Assembly: GCF_019204025.1 (NCBI RefSeq)
Contig: NZ_JAGSPB010000002.1
Coordinates: forward strand, 930,001 to 994,000
DNA: 64,000 nt
Source: Erythrobacter ani
GTDB lineage: Bacteria > Pseudomonadota > Alphaproteobacteria > Sphingomonadales > Sphingomonadaceae
Direction of reading: 5' to 3'
Shown one piece after another: positions 18,014-26,716 of the stretch. Positions within the stretch are counted from its first letter, which is position 1, and each line of letters begins with the position of its first letter. The notes beneath the pieces were generated by a model. It worked only from the letters and a program-made list of their open reading frames with translations. It was not told the DNA's origin and searched no databases. The position numbers were made by a program, and so were the translations under genes.

Positions 18014-20242
18014 ATGATGGCAAGCACGGCACAGGCGGCTGGGCACGGCAATCCGGGTTCGGGCGATCCGGGCAAGGGGCGCGAGTTATTGCAGGAGGAG
18101 CGGCTGTCGCCCTTCGTCCGCGTAACCTTGCGCCGATGGGCGAAGTGGTATTCCGGCGGAGCGGAGTTGTTCTGGCCGTTCACCGACCTGGCCATCCGGT
18201 TCTTTGTTGCTTTCTGGTTCTTGCGTTCGGGCTTGGTCAAAGCGAGTGACTGGGACACGGCGCTCTACCTTGCCGCAAACGAATATCCCGTGAGTTGGAT
18301 GGGCCCGATGGAGGCCGCAGCGACAGGGCTAACGATCGAGATCGTTGGGCCGATATTGTTGCTTGCAGGGTTCTTCACTCGCCCGGCAGCTCTCGCGATG
18401 GCCGCGCTGACCATAATCAGCCAGGCAGTCTACGTACCGACGACCAGTAACCTGATGGTGGCTGCCATATTGATTTGGTACGTGGCGCACGGTCCAGCGG
18501 CGTTTTCGCTCGACCGAGTGCTTTCGTCCGGGCTTAAGCAGAGCGCTATGCCGCTCGCCCGGCCAACGATCATCGTCGGAGAATGGTTGCGCGACAATAT
18601 CGCTCCTGTCGCCATGATGGTGACGCGCATCTGGCTGGCTGCAAGCTTGTTCGCGTACGCGGATCTGTACGAACCTTCGATCGCGCTGGCCACCTGGTTG
18701 CCAACCAGCATCTTTACCGGAATGCCGGATTGGCTCGCGGTGACTTTCGGCGTGCTGGTTCTGGTAGGGTTTGCCGCGAGTTTCGTATCCTACGCGCTCG
18801 TCATCGTGATCGGTTTCACTATGATTGCCGGCGCGCACCCCAACGTGACGCTGTTTCCGTTCCTTTTGCTGGCGATCTACGAAGCGCGAGGAGCAGGGAG
18901 CATATCGCTTGATAGGCTCATAGGTGCATGGATGGAGCGCAACATCTTGTTCGACCGGGATTATTCCGAGATTCCGGCCGACTGGCCGCACATCGTCGTC
19001 ATCGGCGCAGGCTTCGGCGGGCTTGCAGCTGTGGAGCGGCTCAAGCGCTTGCCAGTGCGCATTACGCTTATCGACAAGCGGAATTACCATTTGTTCCAGC
19101 CGCTGCTCTATCAGATCGCCACTGCAACACTAAATCCGGCCGATATCGCCACTCCGATCCGCAGCCTTTTCCGCGCGGATGGCAATGTCCGCGTGCTAAA
19201 AGGCGAAGTGAGCGCCGTCGACGCGGAGGCGAAGACGATTTCTTACGGCGAAAACCAGACCTTGCAATTCGACAAGCTGGTGCTCGCGACAGGAGCGACG
19301 CATAGCTATTTCGGCAAAGACGAGTGGGGCGCATTCGCTCCCGGACTAAAAACTATCGAGGACGGTGTGGCAGTGCGCGCCTCCATTCTCAATGCCTTTG
19401 AACAAGCAGAAGCCTGCGACGACCCCGAAAAGATCGAGCGCTTGCTCACCTTCGTAATTGTCGGGGCCGGGCCGACCGGCGTCGAACTCGCTGGGGCGAT
19501 TGCCGAGCTTGCACGGATCAACGTTGCACGCGAATTCCGGACTGTCGATCCGGCGACGGCGCGCGTGATTCTTGTCCAGGCAGGTGATCGGATCCTCCCG
19601 GCCTTTCCGGAAGAGCTGTCGGCCAAAGCGGCGAGCTCGCTCGAAGAACTCGGAGTGGAAATACGAACCGACTGCCGCGTCACCGATATTGCGAAAGAGC
19701 ATGTGCAGATCGGAGACGATGGACGTATCGATACAGAAACGGTCCTGTGGGCGGCTGGCGTCACAGCTTCTCCTGCCGCCGCTTGGCTCGGCGCCGAAGC
19801 CGACCAATCGGGACGTATCCAGGTCAATGGCTATCTGCGTGTGAAGGGAAGGGACGGTGTTCTCGACGACATATTCGCGATTGGCGACACGGCAGGCAGC
19901 AATGCGTGGAATGGCAATCCCGTTCCGGGTCTTGCACCTGCAGCAAAGCAGGCTGGTGCGTATGTTTCCCGCGTGGTGGAGGCCGAGCTGCTCGACGTCG
20001 AATGCCCGGGACCCTTCGCTTACAAGCATCAGGGGAGTCTTGCGACGATTGGCCGTAAGTCCGCGGTCGCGGATTTCGGATCGCTCAAGCTGTCGGGCAA
20101 CGCTGCGTGGTGGCTGTGGGGCATCGTCCATGTCGGCTTCCTTACCGGCATGCGAAACCGTGTGACGGTCGTCGTCAACTGGATGTGGAATTTCTTCGCT
20201 CAACACTCCGGCGTGCGTCTGATAACAGAGAAGCAGGTCTGA
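18014..20242 (+). CDS. Fusion of two DoxX-like membrane regions with a type II NADH dehydrogenase
   Basis: The 742-aa protein has a disordered N-terminus (1-45), then about eight hydrophobic segments in two DoxX-like blocks (about 55-165, with RFFVAFWFLRSGLVKA, and about 190-300). From about residue 315 comes a complete NDH-2-type flavoprotein: the FAD Rossmann motif VVIGAGFGGLAAVE, the FQPLLYQIATATL region, the second nucleotide motif VIVGAGPTGVELAGAI, the ATG and C-terminal GD motifs (LATGA, IFAIGDTA), and an amphipathic C-terminal membrane anchor. NDH-2 passes electrons from NADH to quinone without pumping. DoxX proteins are subunits of membrane quinone-linked oxidoreductases. The fusion suggests a self-anchored quinone reductase; the electron donor is inferred. 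It is monocistronic, divergent from purB. Confidence 0.85.
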   Translation: MMASTAQAAGHGNPGSGDPGKGRELLQEERLSPFVRVTLRRWAKWYSGGAELFWPFTDLAIRFFVAFWFLRSGLVKASDWDTALYLAANEYPVSWMGPMEAAATGLTIEIVGPILLLAGFFTRPAALAMAALTIISQAVYVPTTSNLMVAAILIWYVAHGPAAFSLDRVLSSGLKQSAMPLARPTIIVGEWLRDNIAPVAMMVTRIWLAASLFAYADLYEPSIALATWLPTSIFTGMPDWLAVTFGVLVLVGFAASFVSYALVIVIGFTMIAGAHPNVTLFPFLLLAIYEARGAGSISLDRLIGAWMERNILFDRDYSEIPADWPHIVVIGAGFGGLAAVERLKRLPVRITLIDKRNYHLFQPLLYQIATATLNPADIATPIRSLFRADGNVRVLKGEVSAVDAEAKTISYGENQTLQFDKLVLATGATHSYFGKDEWGAFAPGLKTIEDGVAVRASILNAFEQAEACDDPEKIERLLTFVIVGAGPTGVELAGAIAELARINVAREFRTVDPATARVILVQAGDRILPAFPEELSAKAASSLEELGVEIRTDCRVTDIAKEHVQIGDDGRIDTETVLWAAGVTASPAAAWLGAEADQSGRIQVNGYLRVKGRDGVLDDIFAIGDTAGSNAWNGNPVPGLAPAAKQAGAYVSRVVEAELLDVECPGPFAYKHQGSLATIGRKSAVADFGSLKLSGNAAWWLWGIVHVGFLTGMRNRVTVVVNWMWNFFAQHSGVRLITEKQV

Positions 20243-20243
20243 C

Positions 20244-20990
20244 CTAAATCAGACCCTTGGTCCGTAAGCTTACATGACCTTCTCGCCCGACGATCACATG
20301 ATCATGGACCGTCACGCCGAGTAGCCTGCCGGCCTCAGCGATCTTCTGCGTGATCTGGATATCTGCCCGGCTGGGCTCCGGATTACCGCTGGGGTGGTTG
20401 TGGACAAGGATCAGCGCGCTCGCACCAACATCCATCGCCCGCCGGATGACCTCGCGCGGATGGATCGCGGCCTCGTCGATCGACCCGTCTCCGACATGAT
20501 GGTCGTCGATCAAACGGTTCTTCGCGTCGAGATAAAGCACACGAACGCGCTCTACGGTGAGGTGCGCCATATCTATCGCGAGGTAATCGAGGAGCGCCTG
20601 CCAGCTTGACAGCACCGGCTTTTGCAAAACCTCGCTCCGAGCCATGCGCCGCGCGGCTATGGCCACGCTTTTCAACGCGGCCGCGCTGGTTCCGCCCACG
20701 CCTTTCACCCTTTGGAGAGCCTTTGGATCGGCATTGAGCACGGCGGCGAGCGATCCGAATTGCTTTAGCAGGGCTTTGGCTACCGGCTTGGTATCTCCCT
20801 GCCGCATGCCCGCAAACAAAAGGTATTCCAGCACCTCATAATCGGCGAGCGCTTCGTTGCCGCCTTTTAGCATTCGTTCGCGCAGACGCGCGCGGTGCCC
20901 AATTCCGGCCTGCTTACCCGAATCGGAAAGCGGCGCGATTTTGGAAGCGCCCGCCTGACCGAAGTCGAACCCATCGTCAGCTTCTGGCAA
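20244..20990 (-). CDS. radC: RadC-family JAMM-domain protein
   Basis: The 248-aa product has a helix-hairpin-helix segment (RVKGVGGTSAAALKSV, about residues 90-110) and a C-terminal JAB/MPN metalloprotease-like domain with the complete motif H-N-H-P-S-G-N-x5-D (LVHNHPSGNPEPSRAD). The family was named for a supposed role in DNA repair, but its biochemical activity is unsettled. The start is a TTG at 20990 supported by GAGGGG five bases upstream; no in-frame ATG precedes the conserved region. The gene ends one base after the DoxX-NDH-2 fusion (convergent). Confidence 0.9.
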   Translation of the reverse strand: MPEADDGFDFGQAGASKIAPLSDSGKQAGIGHRARLRERMLKGGNEALADYEVLEYLLFAGMRQGDTKPVAKALLKQFGSLAAVLNADPKALQRVKGVGGTSAAALKSVAIAARRMARSEVLQKPVLSSWQALLDYLAIDMAHLTVERVRVLYLDAKNRLIDDHHVGDGSIDEAAIHPREVIRRAMDVGASALILVHNHPSGNPEPSRADIQITQKIAEAGRLLGVTVHDHVIVGREGHVSLRTKGLI

Positions 20991-21085
20991 GCTGCCCCCT
21001 CATAGCCATGTAAATCAGAACTCGCTTGGTCCTTCCAAGGAACTTCATTGCCTTTACATGGCGATACGCGCAAGTGGTGCAAACG

Positions 21086-24000
21086 ATGGTCGCAGCCGAT
21101 CTGCCTTCTGATACCAGCGAAGCCGCAATCGGCTCACGGCGCCGCCTTTGGCCAAGTCGCTGGCGTTGGCGAATCAGCCTTACCTTGTTGATTATCATCA
21201 TGATTGGGTTTGCCGCCGCTTGGTTCGCGCGTGAACGTATTGCTGGCAATGTCATCGATGACCTGCTCACAAGTTATGATCTCGAGGCCACATACGACAT
21301 CGTCTCAATCGATCCCCAGAGACAGGTGATCGCCAATCTGGTGGTGGGCGATCCGGATGCCCCCGACCTCACCGCAGAAGAAGTGACGATCAATCTCGAC
21401 TATGGCCTTCGGACACCGACTGTCGAGGGTGTCGAATTGGTCCGCCCCCGTCTTTTCGGTACATATTTCGACGGCGAGCTCAGTTTTGGTGAGCTTGATC
21501 CGCTTGTCTTTGCGGAAAGCGAAGAGCCCGCAGGATTGCCCGAAATCGATCTTTCAGTTGTCGACGGGCGTGCTCTGATCGAGAGCGATTACGGGGCGGT
21601 TGCCGTAAAACTCGACGGCAGTGGTCCGCTGGAAGATGGGTTTATTGGTACACTTGCGGCGACAGCGCCGGGAATTGGCAATGAAAAGTGCATGGCCGAC
21701 ACTGCCACGATCTTCGGCGAGATCGGTACAGAGGGCGGGGAGGCAACGTTTGACGGGCCGCTCCGTCTCGGGCGCATTGAGTGCGATGGTGTCGCAGTCG
21801 AATCTGCAGATATCGGAGCCGAATTCGCTGTCGCAGGCGATTTTTCGGCAATCGATGGCACCGCCAGTCTCGCCGTGTCAGACACCGAATACGAAGGCTA
21901 CTCGCTGGCCCGGTTTGCAGGGAGCCTTGGCATCCAATGGGATGCGGACGGTCTCAATGTCAGGCACGATCTTAGTGGCGAGCAATTTGCTTCCCCTTAT
22001 GGTGATATCGGAGAACTTGAGGCAGCAGGGACGCTGCGCAGCAATGCCGACTTTGCTCGCACTGAATGGAACGCCGATATCGCTGGTAACGAACTTGCGC
22101 TGGCGAACGGAACGAAGGGAGCGCTCAATGGCGCCAGATCGTCTTCGGAAGGTACGTTAATCGCACCGCTGCTTCAGAAGTTCGAGCGGAACTTCACCCG
22201 TGCTGCCACTGGCGGCGGATTTGCCGCCGATGTGACGGTGCGAACGACGCCCTCCGGCACCGCGATAGTTGTCCCCGAAGCGCGCCTCAGGAGCGCTTCG
22301 GGAGAATCGATCCTCGCACTGTCGCGCCTAAATTGGTCGAACGATAAGGGTCGCAGCAAGCTGACCGGGAATTTCATAACGGGCGGGGCAGGATTACCCC
22401 AAATCAATGGCCGAATGGAGCGCGCCGGAAGCGGTGCGTCTACATTGCGAATGACCATGTCCGAATACGCCGCCGGGCCGAACCGCCTTGCAATTCCGCG
22501 GTTGCAGGTTCGGCAAGAGCCAGACGGATCGATCGATTTCAACGGAACATTGGCGGCCAGCGGGGACATCCCCGGCGGTTCGGTTGATGGCCTGCGGTTG
22601 CCGGTCTCCGGCGCATGGAACGATCGCCGCGGCCTGAGTGTCGGCCGCAGATGCAGCGAGATTCGGTTCGATGCGCTTGAGATCTACAGTCTCTCTTTGC
22701 GCGGACAGTCGCTTGTGCTGTGCCCACGATCCGGGGGCGCAATGGTCCGCTACGACGACGCGCTCAAGATCGATGCGGCCACGCGCGGTATCGCGCTCAA
22801 CGGTCAGCTTGGCGATTCGCCGGCGTCGGTGACAGCAGCTAGTGCTGTATTCACGTACCCCGGTGGCTTCGGCCTGTCGGGCTTGCAGGCGACGATCGGG
22901 GAAGAAGGCAGCGCCGTCCGTCTCACGGCCGACGAAGTGGCTGGCGATCTCGGCGATGACCTTGGCGGCGTGTTCTCAGGTGCCACCGCCAAGCTCGATC
23001 TCGTCCCGCTCGACCTGTCCGATCTAAGCGGCCGATGGGCTTACCGTGATGACGCGCTCATTATCGACGAAGGAGAATTCCGGCTCACGGAAAGGATCGA
23101 AGGCGATGCGAGATTCGAACCGCTGGTTTCGCGTGATGCCACGCTCATCCTCAAAGACAGCCGGATCGATGCCCGGACGCGGCTTCTGCATCCTGGAACC
23201 GGCCGCCTGGTGACGATTGTCGATCTTGATCACGATCTGAACAGCGGGATCGGGCAGGCTGTTATCGATGTGCCCGGGGTCGAATTCGATGAAAACCTCA
23301 GCCCGGAAGATCTTACCTACCTTGCCAAGGGTGTGATCGCTTTTGCGGATGGCACGGTAAGCGGGGAAGGGCTGATCAGCTGGAACGGCAGCGACATTAC
23401 CAGCACCGGCTCATTCGGAACGGATGACCTCGATCTTGCCGCCGCGTTTGGGCCAGTTGACGGGCTCAGCGGAACGATTGAATTTACCGACCTCTTGGGC
23501 CTGACCACGGCTCCCGACCAGACGCTAAGCATAGGCTCGGTCAATCCAGGTATAGAAGTGCTTGCTGGCGAGCTGCGCTTTTCCGTGACCGATGGAGAGG
23601 TCATCGCCGTGAATGACGCGCGCTGGCCTTTCATGGGCGGGACATTGATCCTGCGCCCGGTGACGCTGAACTATGGGGCGCCCGGTTCACAAAGCTATGT
23701 GTTCGAAATGATCGCTCTCGAGGCGGCAGCCTTCATCGCGCAGATGGAGCTGACCAACCTCGACGCCGAGGGCACGTTCGATGGCACGATTCCGATAACC
23801 TTCGATGATGAGGGTAACGGGACGATTACCGGCGGGCTGCTGATATCAAGGCCACCAGGCGGCAATGTGTCTTATGTTGGCGATCTGACTTACGAAGATC
23901 TGGGGGCAATGGCCAATTACGCGTTCCAGTCGCTCCGCTCGCTTGATTTCCAGCAAATGAGCATTGCGCTCGACGGGAATGTCGCTGGAGAGATCATAAC

Positions 24001-24337
24001 CAAATTCCAGATAGACGGGGTACGCCAGGGTGCGGGCGCATCAAAGAACTTTGTAACGCGCCGCCTCGCCAAATTGCCCATCCGCTTCAACATCAACGTT
24101 CGTTCCGAGAATTTCTCGCAGCTGGCTCTGATCGCGCGCGGTTGGTCGGATCCCACGGCCTTCGCAGAAGGTTTCGAAGAACGCCTATTGGGGCAGGGCA
24201 GCCTTGAAATCGTCGATCGCACCAGCGAACCGGTTCCCGGACCCGAGATACCCGAACCCGGCGATGCGCCGAATACCGATGCCCGGCGGGCCGATGAATC
24301 GCCCGTTCAACCTCCAGAAAGCGAGGATAAGCCATGA
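21086..24337 (+). CDS. ydbH: YdbH-family AsmA-like intermembrane protein
   Basis: From ATG 21086 the product is 1083 aa. It has a short cytoplasmic N-terminus, one TM segment (about residues 28-50, SLTLLIIIMIGFAAAWF), a very long periplasmic region of beta-rich repeats, and an acidic Pro-rich tail. The C-terminal third (NINVRSENFSQLALIARG and surrounding strands) fits the YdbH/dicarboxylate-transport domain. E. coli YdbH is one of the AsmA-like proteins that bridge the inner and outer membranes and are implicated in phospholipid transport, acting with lipoprotein YnbE and YdbL. Both partners follow here. Upstream GTG/TTG codons (21026, 21074) could extend the start. The ynbE start overlaps its stop (ATGA). 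Confidence 0.88.
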   Translation: MVAADLPSDTSEAAIGSRRRLWPSRWRWRISLTLLIIIMIGFAAAWFARERIAGNVIDDLLTSYDLEATYDIVSIDPQRQVIANLVVGDPDAPDLTAEEVTINLDYGLRTPTVEGVELVRPRLFGTYFDGELSFGELDPLVFAESEEPAGLPEIDLSVVDGRALIESDYGAVAVKLDGSGPLEDGFIGTLAATAPGIGNEKCMADTATIFGEIGTEGGEATFDGPLRLGRIECDGVAVESADIGAEFAVAGDFSAIDGTASLAVSDTEYEGYSLARFAGSLGIQWDADGLNVRHDLSGEQFASPYGDIGELEAAGTLRSNADFARTEWNADIAGNELALANGTKGALNGARSSSEGTLIAPLLQKFERNFTRAATGGGFAADVTVRTTPSGTAIVVPEARLRSASGESILALSRLNWSNDKGRSKLTGNFITGGAGLPQINGRMERAGSGASTLRMTMSEYAAGPNRLAIPRLQVRQEPDGSIDFNGTLAASGDIPGGSVDGLRLPVSGAWNDRRGLSVGRRCSEIRFDALEIYSLSLRGQSLVLCPRSGGAMVRYDDALKIDAATRGIALNGQLGDSPASVTAASAVFTYPGGFGLSGLQATIGEEGSAVRLTADEVAGDLGDDLGGVFSGATAKLDLVPLDLSDLSGRWAYRDDALIIDEGEFRLTERIEGDARFEPLVSRDATLILKDSRIDARTRLLHPGTGRLVTIVDLDHDLNSGIGQAVIDVPGVEFDENLSPEDLTYLAKGVIAFADGTVSGEGLISWNGSDITSTGSFGTDDLDLAAAFGPVDGLSGTIEFTDLLGLTTAPDQTLSIGSVNPGIEVLAGELRFSVTDGEVIAVNDARWPFMGGTLILRPVTLNYGAPGSQSYVFEMIALEAAAFIAQMELTNLDAEGTFDGTIPITFDDEGNGTITGGLLISRPPGGNVSYVGDLTYEDLGAMANYAFQSLRSLDFQQMSIALDGNVAGEIITKFQIDGVRQGAGASKNFVTRRLAKLPIRFNINVRSENFSQLALIARGWSDPTAFAEGFEERLLGQGSLEIVDRTSEPVPGPEIPEPGDAPNTDARRADESPVQPPESEDKP

Positions 24338-24594
24338 ATGACACGAAATTGACCGGAATCCGTAGTCCTGCCAAAAGCAATCCTCATCAGGGTATAGCTT
24401 CTGGGGCGAAGAAGGTGATGGTCAAAACCGGATTGTTGGTCGCGGGCGCGGCGATGCTGAATGGTTGCATCAATGTTTCTGCACCTGAAGAGCCGATCGT
24501 GATCGAGCTCAATATCAACATCCGGGCCGAAGTGCTTTACCGGCTGGCTGAGGACGCCGCCAACACGGTCGATGAGAACGCCGATATTTTTTAA
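24334..24594 (+). CDS. ynbE: YnbE-family outer-membrane lipoprotein
   Basis: The 86-aa frame begins at ATG 24334, overlapping the ydbH stop. A lipobox is visible (AAMLNGC) with the acylated Cys at residue 46, followed by INVSAPEEPIVIELNINIRAEVLYRL, which closely fits YnbE. YnbE caps the periplasmic end of YdbH at the outer membrane. The signal peptide is unusually preceded by about 28 polar residues; an internal ATG at 24418 (VKTGLLVAGAAMLNGC) would give a normal 58-residue lipoprotein with a signal of standard length. That internal ATG is probably the real start, while the coordinates given cover the whole open frame. Confidence 0.82.
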   Translation: MNDTKLTGIRSPAKSNPHQGIASGAKKVMVKTGLLVAGAAMLNGCINVSAPEEPIVIELNINIRAEVLYRLAEDAANTVDENADIF

Positions 24595-24632
24595 TCGGCA
24601 ATTTTCGGACCATGCCAAGGGGTAAGATTACG

Positions 24633-25022
24633 ATGAGTAAGATGCGAAATCTCGTTTTAACTGCGGCGGCCGGAGTTGCCGCGGTCACTGCTTTGGCTGT
24701 GCCGACGGCGGCGCAGCGCGACCCAGCTTACGAGGCCGCGCGCGCCAATGGCAGTGTTGGTGAGAAAATGGATGGATATCTTGGGATCGTCGGATCGGCG
24801 ACGCCCGATCTCCAGCGGCTCGTCAACGATATCAATATCAAACGCCGTGCCGTTTACGCGCGCAAGGCGCAGCAGAACAACGCTACGCTCGAAGAATATG
24901 CGCTCACCGCCGGTTGTGAGGCAATTTCGCGCACGGTTCCGGGTGAAAAATATCAGGCGCCCGATGGAAGCTGGCAGACCCGCACAAGCTCCCCACCGCA
25001 GCGTGATCCGCGCTGTCCGTAA
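24633..25022 (+). CDS. ydbL: YdbL-family (DUF1318) periplasmic protein
   Basis: From ATG 24633, preceded by AAGGGG, the product is 129 aa with a Sec signal ending in PTAAQ. A compact region follows containing NGSVGEKMDGYLGIV and INIKRRAVYARKAQQNN, the conserved core of DUF1318/YdbL. In E. coli YdbL is thought to act as a chaperone that controls YdbH-YnbE assembly. The tail holds Pro/Ser/Cys residues (SPPQRDPRCP) beyond the family core. Third gene of the ydbH-ynbE-ydbL operon. Confidence 0.85.
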   Translation: MSKMRNLVLTAAAGVAAVTALAVPTAAQRDPAYEAARANGSVGEKMDGYLGIVGSATPDLQRLVNDINIKRRAVYARKAQQNNATLEEYALTAGCEAISRTVPGEKYQAPDGSWQTRTSSPPQRDPRCP

Positions 25023-25042
25023 CGGCAACGGTTAAGCGCGAG

Positions 25043-25066
25043 CCCTTGCCGACGTTTTCGCAAGGG
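25043..25066 (+). other. Hairpin without T-tract after the ydbL operon
   Basis: A perfect 7-bp stem (CCCTTGC / GCAAGGG) with a 10-nt loop lies 20 bp after the ydbL stop. No run of T follows on either strand, so it is at most a weak terminator or RNA end-protecting hairpin. Confidence 0.4.
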
Positions 25067-25185
25067 ATCGTGCGTCAAATACAAGCGGGCCACGGTTGAC
25101 TTGGATATGCCCCCCTTCTAAGGGAGCGTCGCCCTTGGCGGGCACTTCTATGCGTGTGCCTCGCAACCCCTAATTGGAAGCAGGC

Positions 25186-25512
25186 ATGAGCGACGAAAAG
25201 CCCGCACGAGAATCCATCGCAGAGGATGCGCGGATCGATGCGCTCGAAAGTCGGCTTAAAGCCGCACGCGAGCGCGAAGATGAACGCAACCGGCCGAAGG
25301 TCAAAGGGGCTGATGCGAATTATCGCAGCGGCAACCGGGTGCTGGCGGATCTGCTTGGTGGAATCTTTGGAGGCATGGTCATTGGCTGGGCGTTCGACGC
25401 GCTGGTCGGTACTTTGCCATGGGGTCTGTTGGTCGGTCTGTTCGTAGGGATAGGCGTGGCCTTCAGGAACATTATTCGAGCGGCGAATGCGCGTCCTGAC
25501 GATCCGGAATAG
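25186..25512 (+). CDS. atpI: AtpI/AtpZ-type F0F1 ATP synthase assembly protein
   Basis: The 108-aa product starts at ATG 25186 after GGAAGCAGG. It has a charged N-terminal coiled-coil-like half (residues 1-48) and two TM helices (about 52-75 and 80-98, with LLGGIFGGMVIGWAFD and WGLLVGLFVGIGVAFRNI). This is the AtpI/AtpZ layout; members help assemble the c-ring and may carry Mg2+/Ca2+. It directly precedes atpB in the F0 operon, the standard position. Confidence 0.88.
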   Translation: MSDEKPARESIAEDARIDALESRLKAAREREDERNRPKVKGADANYRSGNRVLADLLGGIFGGMVIGWAFDALVGTLPWGLLVGLFVGIGVAFRNIIRAANARPDDPE

Positions 25513-25562
25513 GATCGCGAAAAAGGGCGCGTTTCGCATAAGGTATTAGGGACCGACAGACA

Positions 25563-26351
25563 GTGGCAGCCGAACAGGGCAAAGTCGATCCGATGAAACA
25601 GTTCCTGATCGAGCCGCTTTTCGGCTCGGCCAACTGGGAACTGGCGGGTTTCAACATCGCGTTCACCAATTCCGCGCTGTGGATGGCCATCACGGTCATC
25701 CTGCTGTGGGCGTTTGTCGCCGGCGGCATGAAGCGCGAGCTGGTGCCCGGGCGCTGGCAAATGGCGGTGGAAAGCTTCACTGGCTTTATCGACGACATGC
25801 TGGAAGCTAACGTGGGCAAGGAAGGGCGCAAATATGTGTCCTACATCTTCAGCCTCTTCATGTTCATCCTATTCGCAAACCTGCTGGGCCTGCTGCCGAT
25901 CGGCGTGTTGGGGCTCCACCCGTTCACCTTTACGAGCCATTTCACTGTGACCGGCGTCCTCGCCGTCATCAGCTTTTCGATCGTCCTTGTTGTCGGTTTC
26001 TGGAAGCATGGCATCAAATTCTTCACCCTGTTCGTGCCGCACGGTACGCCGGTGCCGATGATCCTCCCGATCGCGCTGATTGAATTCTTCTCGTTCATGA
26101 TCCGGCCATTCAGCCTCGCGCTGCGTCTGTTCGTCGCCATGATGGCAGGACACGTCCTGCTAAAGGTGCTGTCGAGCTTTGTTATCGACGGATTGAATGC
26201 AGGTGTCGGAACCAGCCTGATCGTTGCGATCCCCAGCTTCGCCCTGATGATCGCCATCAGCGCGCTGGAAATCCTTGTCGCAGGCATTCAGGCCTACGTT
26301 TTTGCATTGCTCACGTCGCTGTACATCAATGACGCCGAGCATCTTCACTGA
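25563..26351 (+). CDS. atpB: F0F1 ATP synthase subunit a
   Basis: Subunit a forms the two proton half-channels against the c-ring. The 262-aa product has six hydrophobic segments and the essential Arg in LALRLFVAMMAGH. It starts at GTG 25563 after AGGGA; the N-terminal VAAEQGKVDPMKQF is as in related alphaproteobacteria. The residue that is usually Asn four positions after the essential Arg (RLFxN) is Ala here. Second gene of the F0 operon. Confidence 0.95.
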   Translation: MAAEQGKVDPMKQFLIEPLFGSANWELAGFNIAFTNSALWMAITVILLWAFVAGGMKRELVPGRWQMAVESFTGFIDDMLEANVGKEGRKYVSYIFSLFMFILFANLLGLLPIGVLGLHPFTFTSHFTVTGVLAVISFSIVLVVGFWKHGIKFFTLFVPHGTPVPMILPIALIEFFSFMIRPFSLALRLFVAMMAGHVLLKVLSSFVIDGLNAGVGTSLIVAIPSFALMIAISALEILVAGIQAYVFALLTSLYINDAEHLH

Positions 26352-26403
26352 TCCTATCAATTTTCCATTCCAACAGTTTTGATTTTCTAAGGAGTTTTTT
26401 AAA

Positions 26404-26631
26404 ATGGAAGCAGAAGCAGCCAAGCTCGTCGGCGCAGGCCTCGCAGCAATCGGTGCCGGTATGGCAGCCATCGGCGTGGGTAACGTCTTCGGCTCGTTCC
26501 TCGAAAGCGCGCTGCGCAATCCGGGTGCGGCAGATGGCCAGCAAGGCCGTTTGTTCATCGGCTTCGCCGCAGCCGAGCTTCTCGGCCTGCTGGCGTTCGT
26601 CGTCGCGATGATCCTGATCTTCGTCGCATAA
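26404..26631 (+). CDS. atpE: F0F1 ATP synthase subunit c
   Basis: Subunit c is the rotor-ring proteolipid. The 75-aa hairpin has TM1 rich in Gly/Ala (AGLAAIGAGMAAIGVG), the polar loop around R39-N40-P41, and TM2 with the proton-carrying carboxylate Glu in FAAAELLGLLAF. AAGGAG precedes the ATG. Length and loop are standard for alphaproteobacteria. Confidence 0.97.
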   Translation: MEAEAAKLVGAGLAAIGAGMAAIGVGNVFGSFLESALRNPGAADGQQGRLFIGFAAAELLGLLAFVVAMILIFVA

Positions 26632-26716
26632 GCGAACATGATTTAGCGGGCTGGCCGGCGAGTTCGTTCGCCAGCCCGTCAATCCTTTCATTGATCGCAG
26701 ATTTCGGACCCGGCTC

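Noticed and set aside
25043..25066. Hairpin after ydbL as a true terminator
   Set aside because: The 7-bp stem is perfect but no T-tract follows, so it is listed only as a hairpin.
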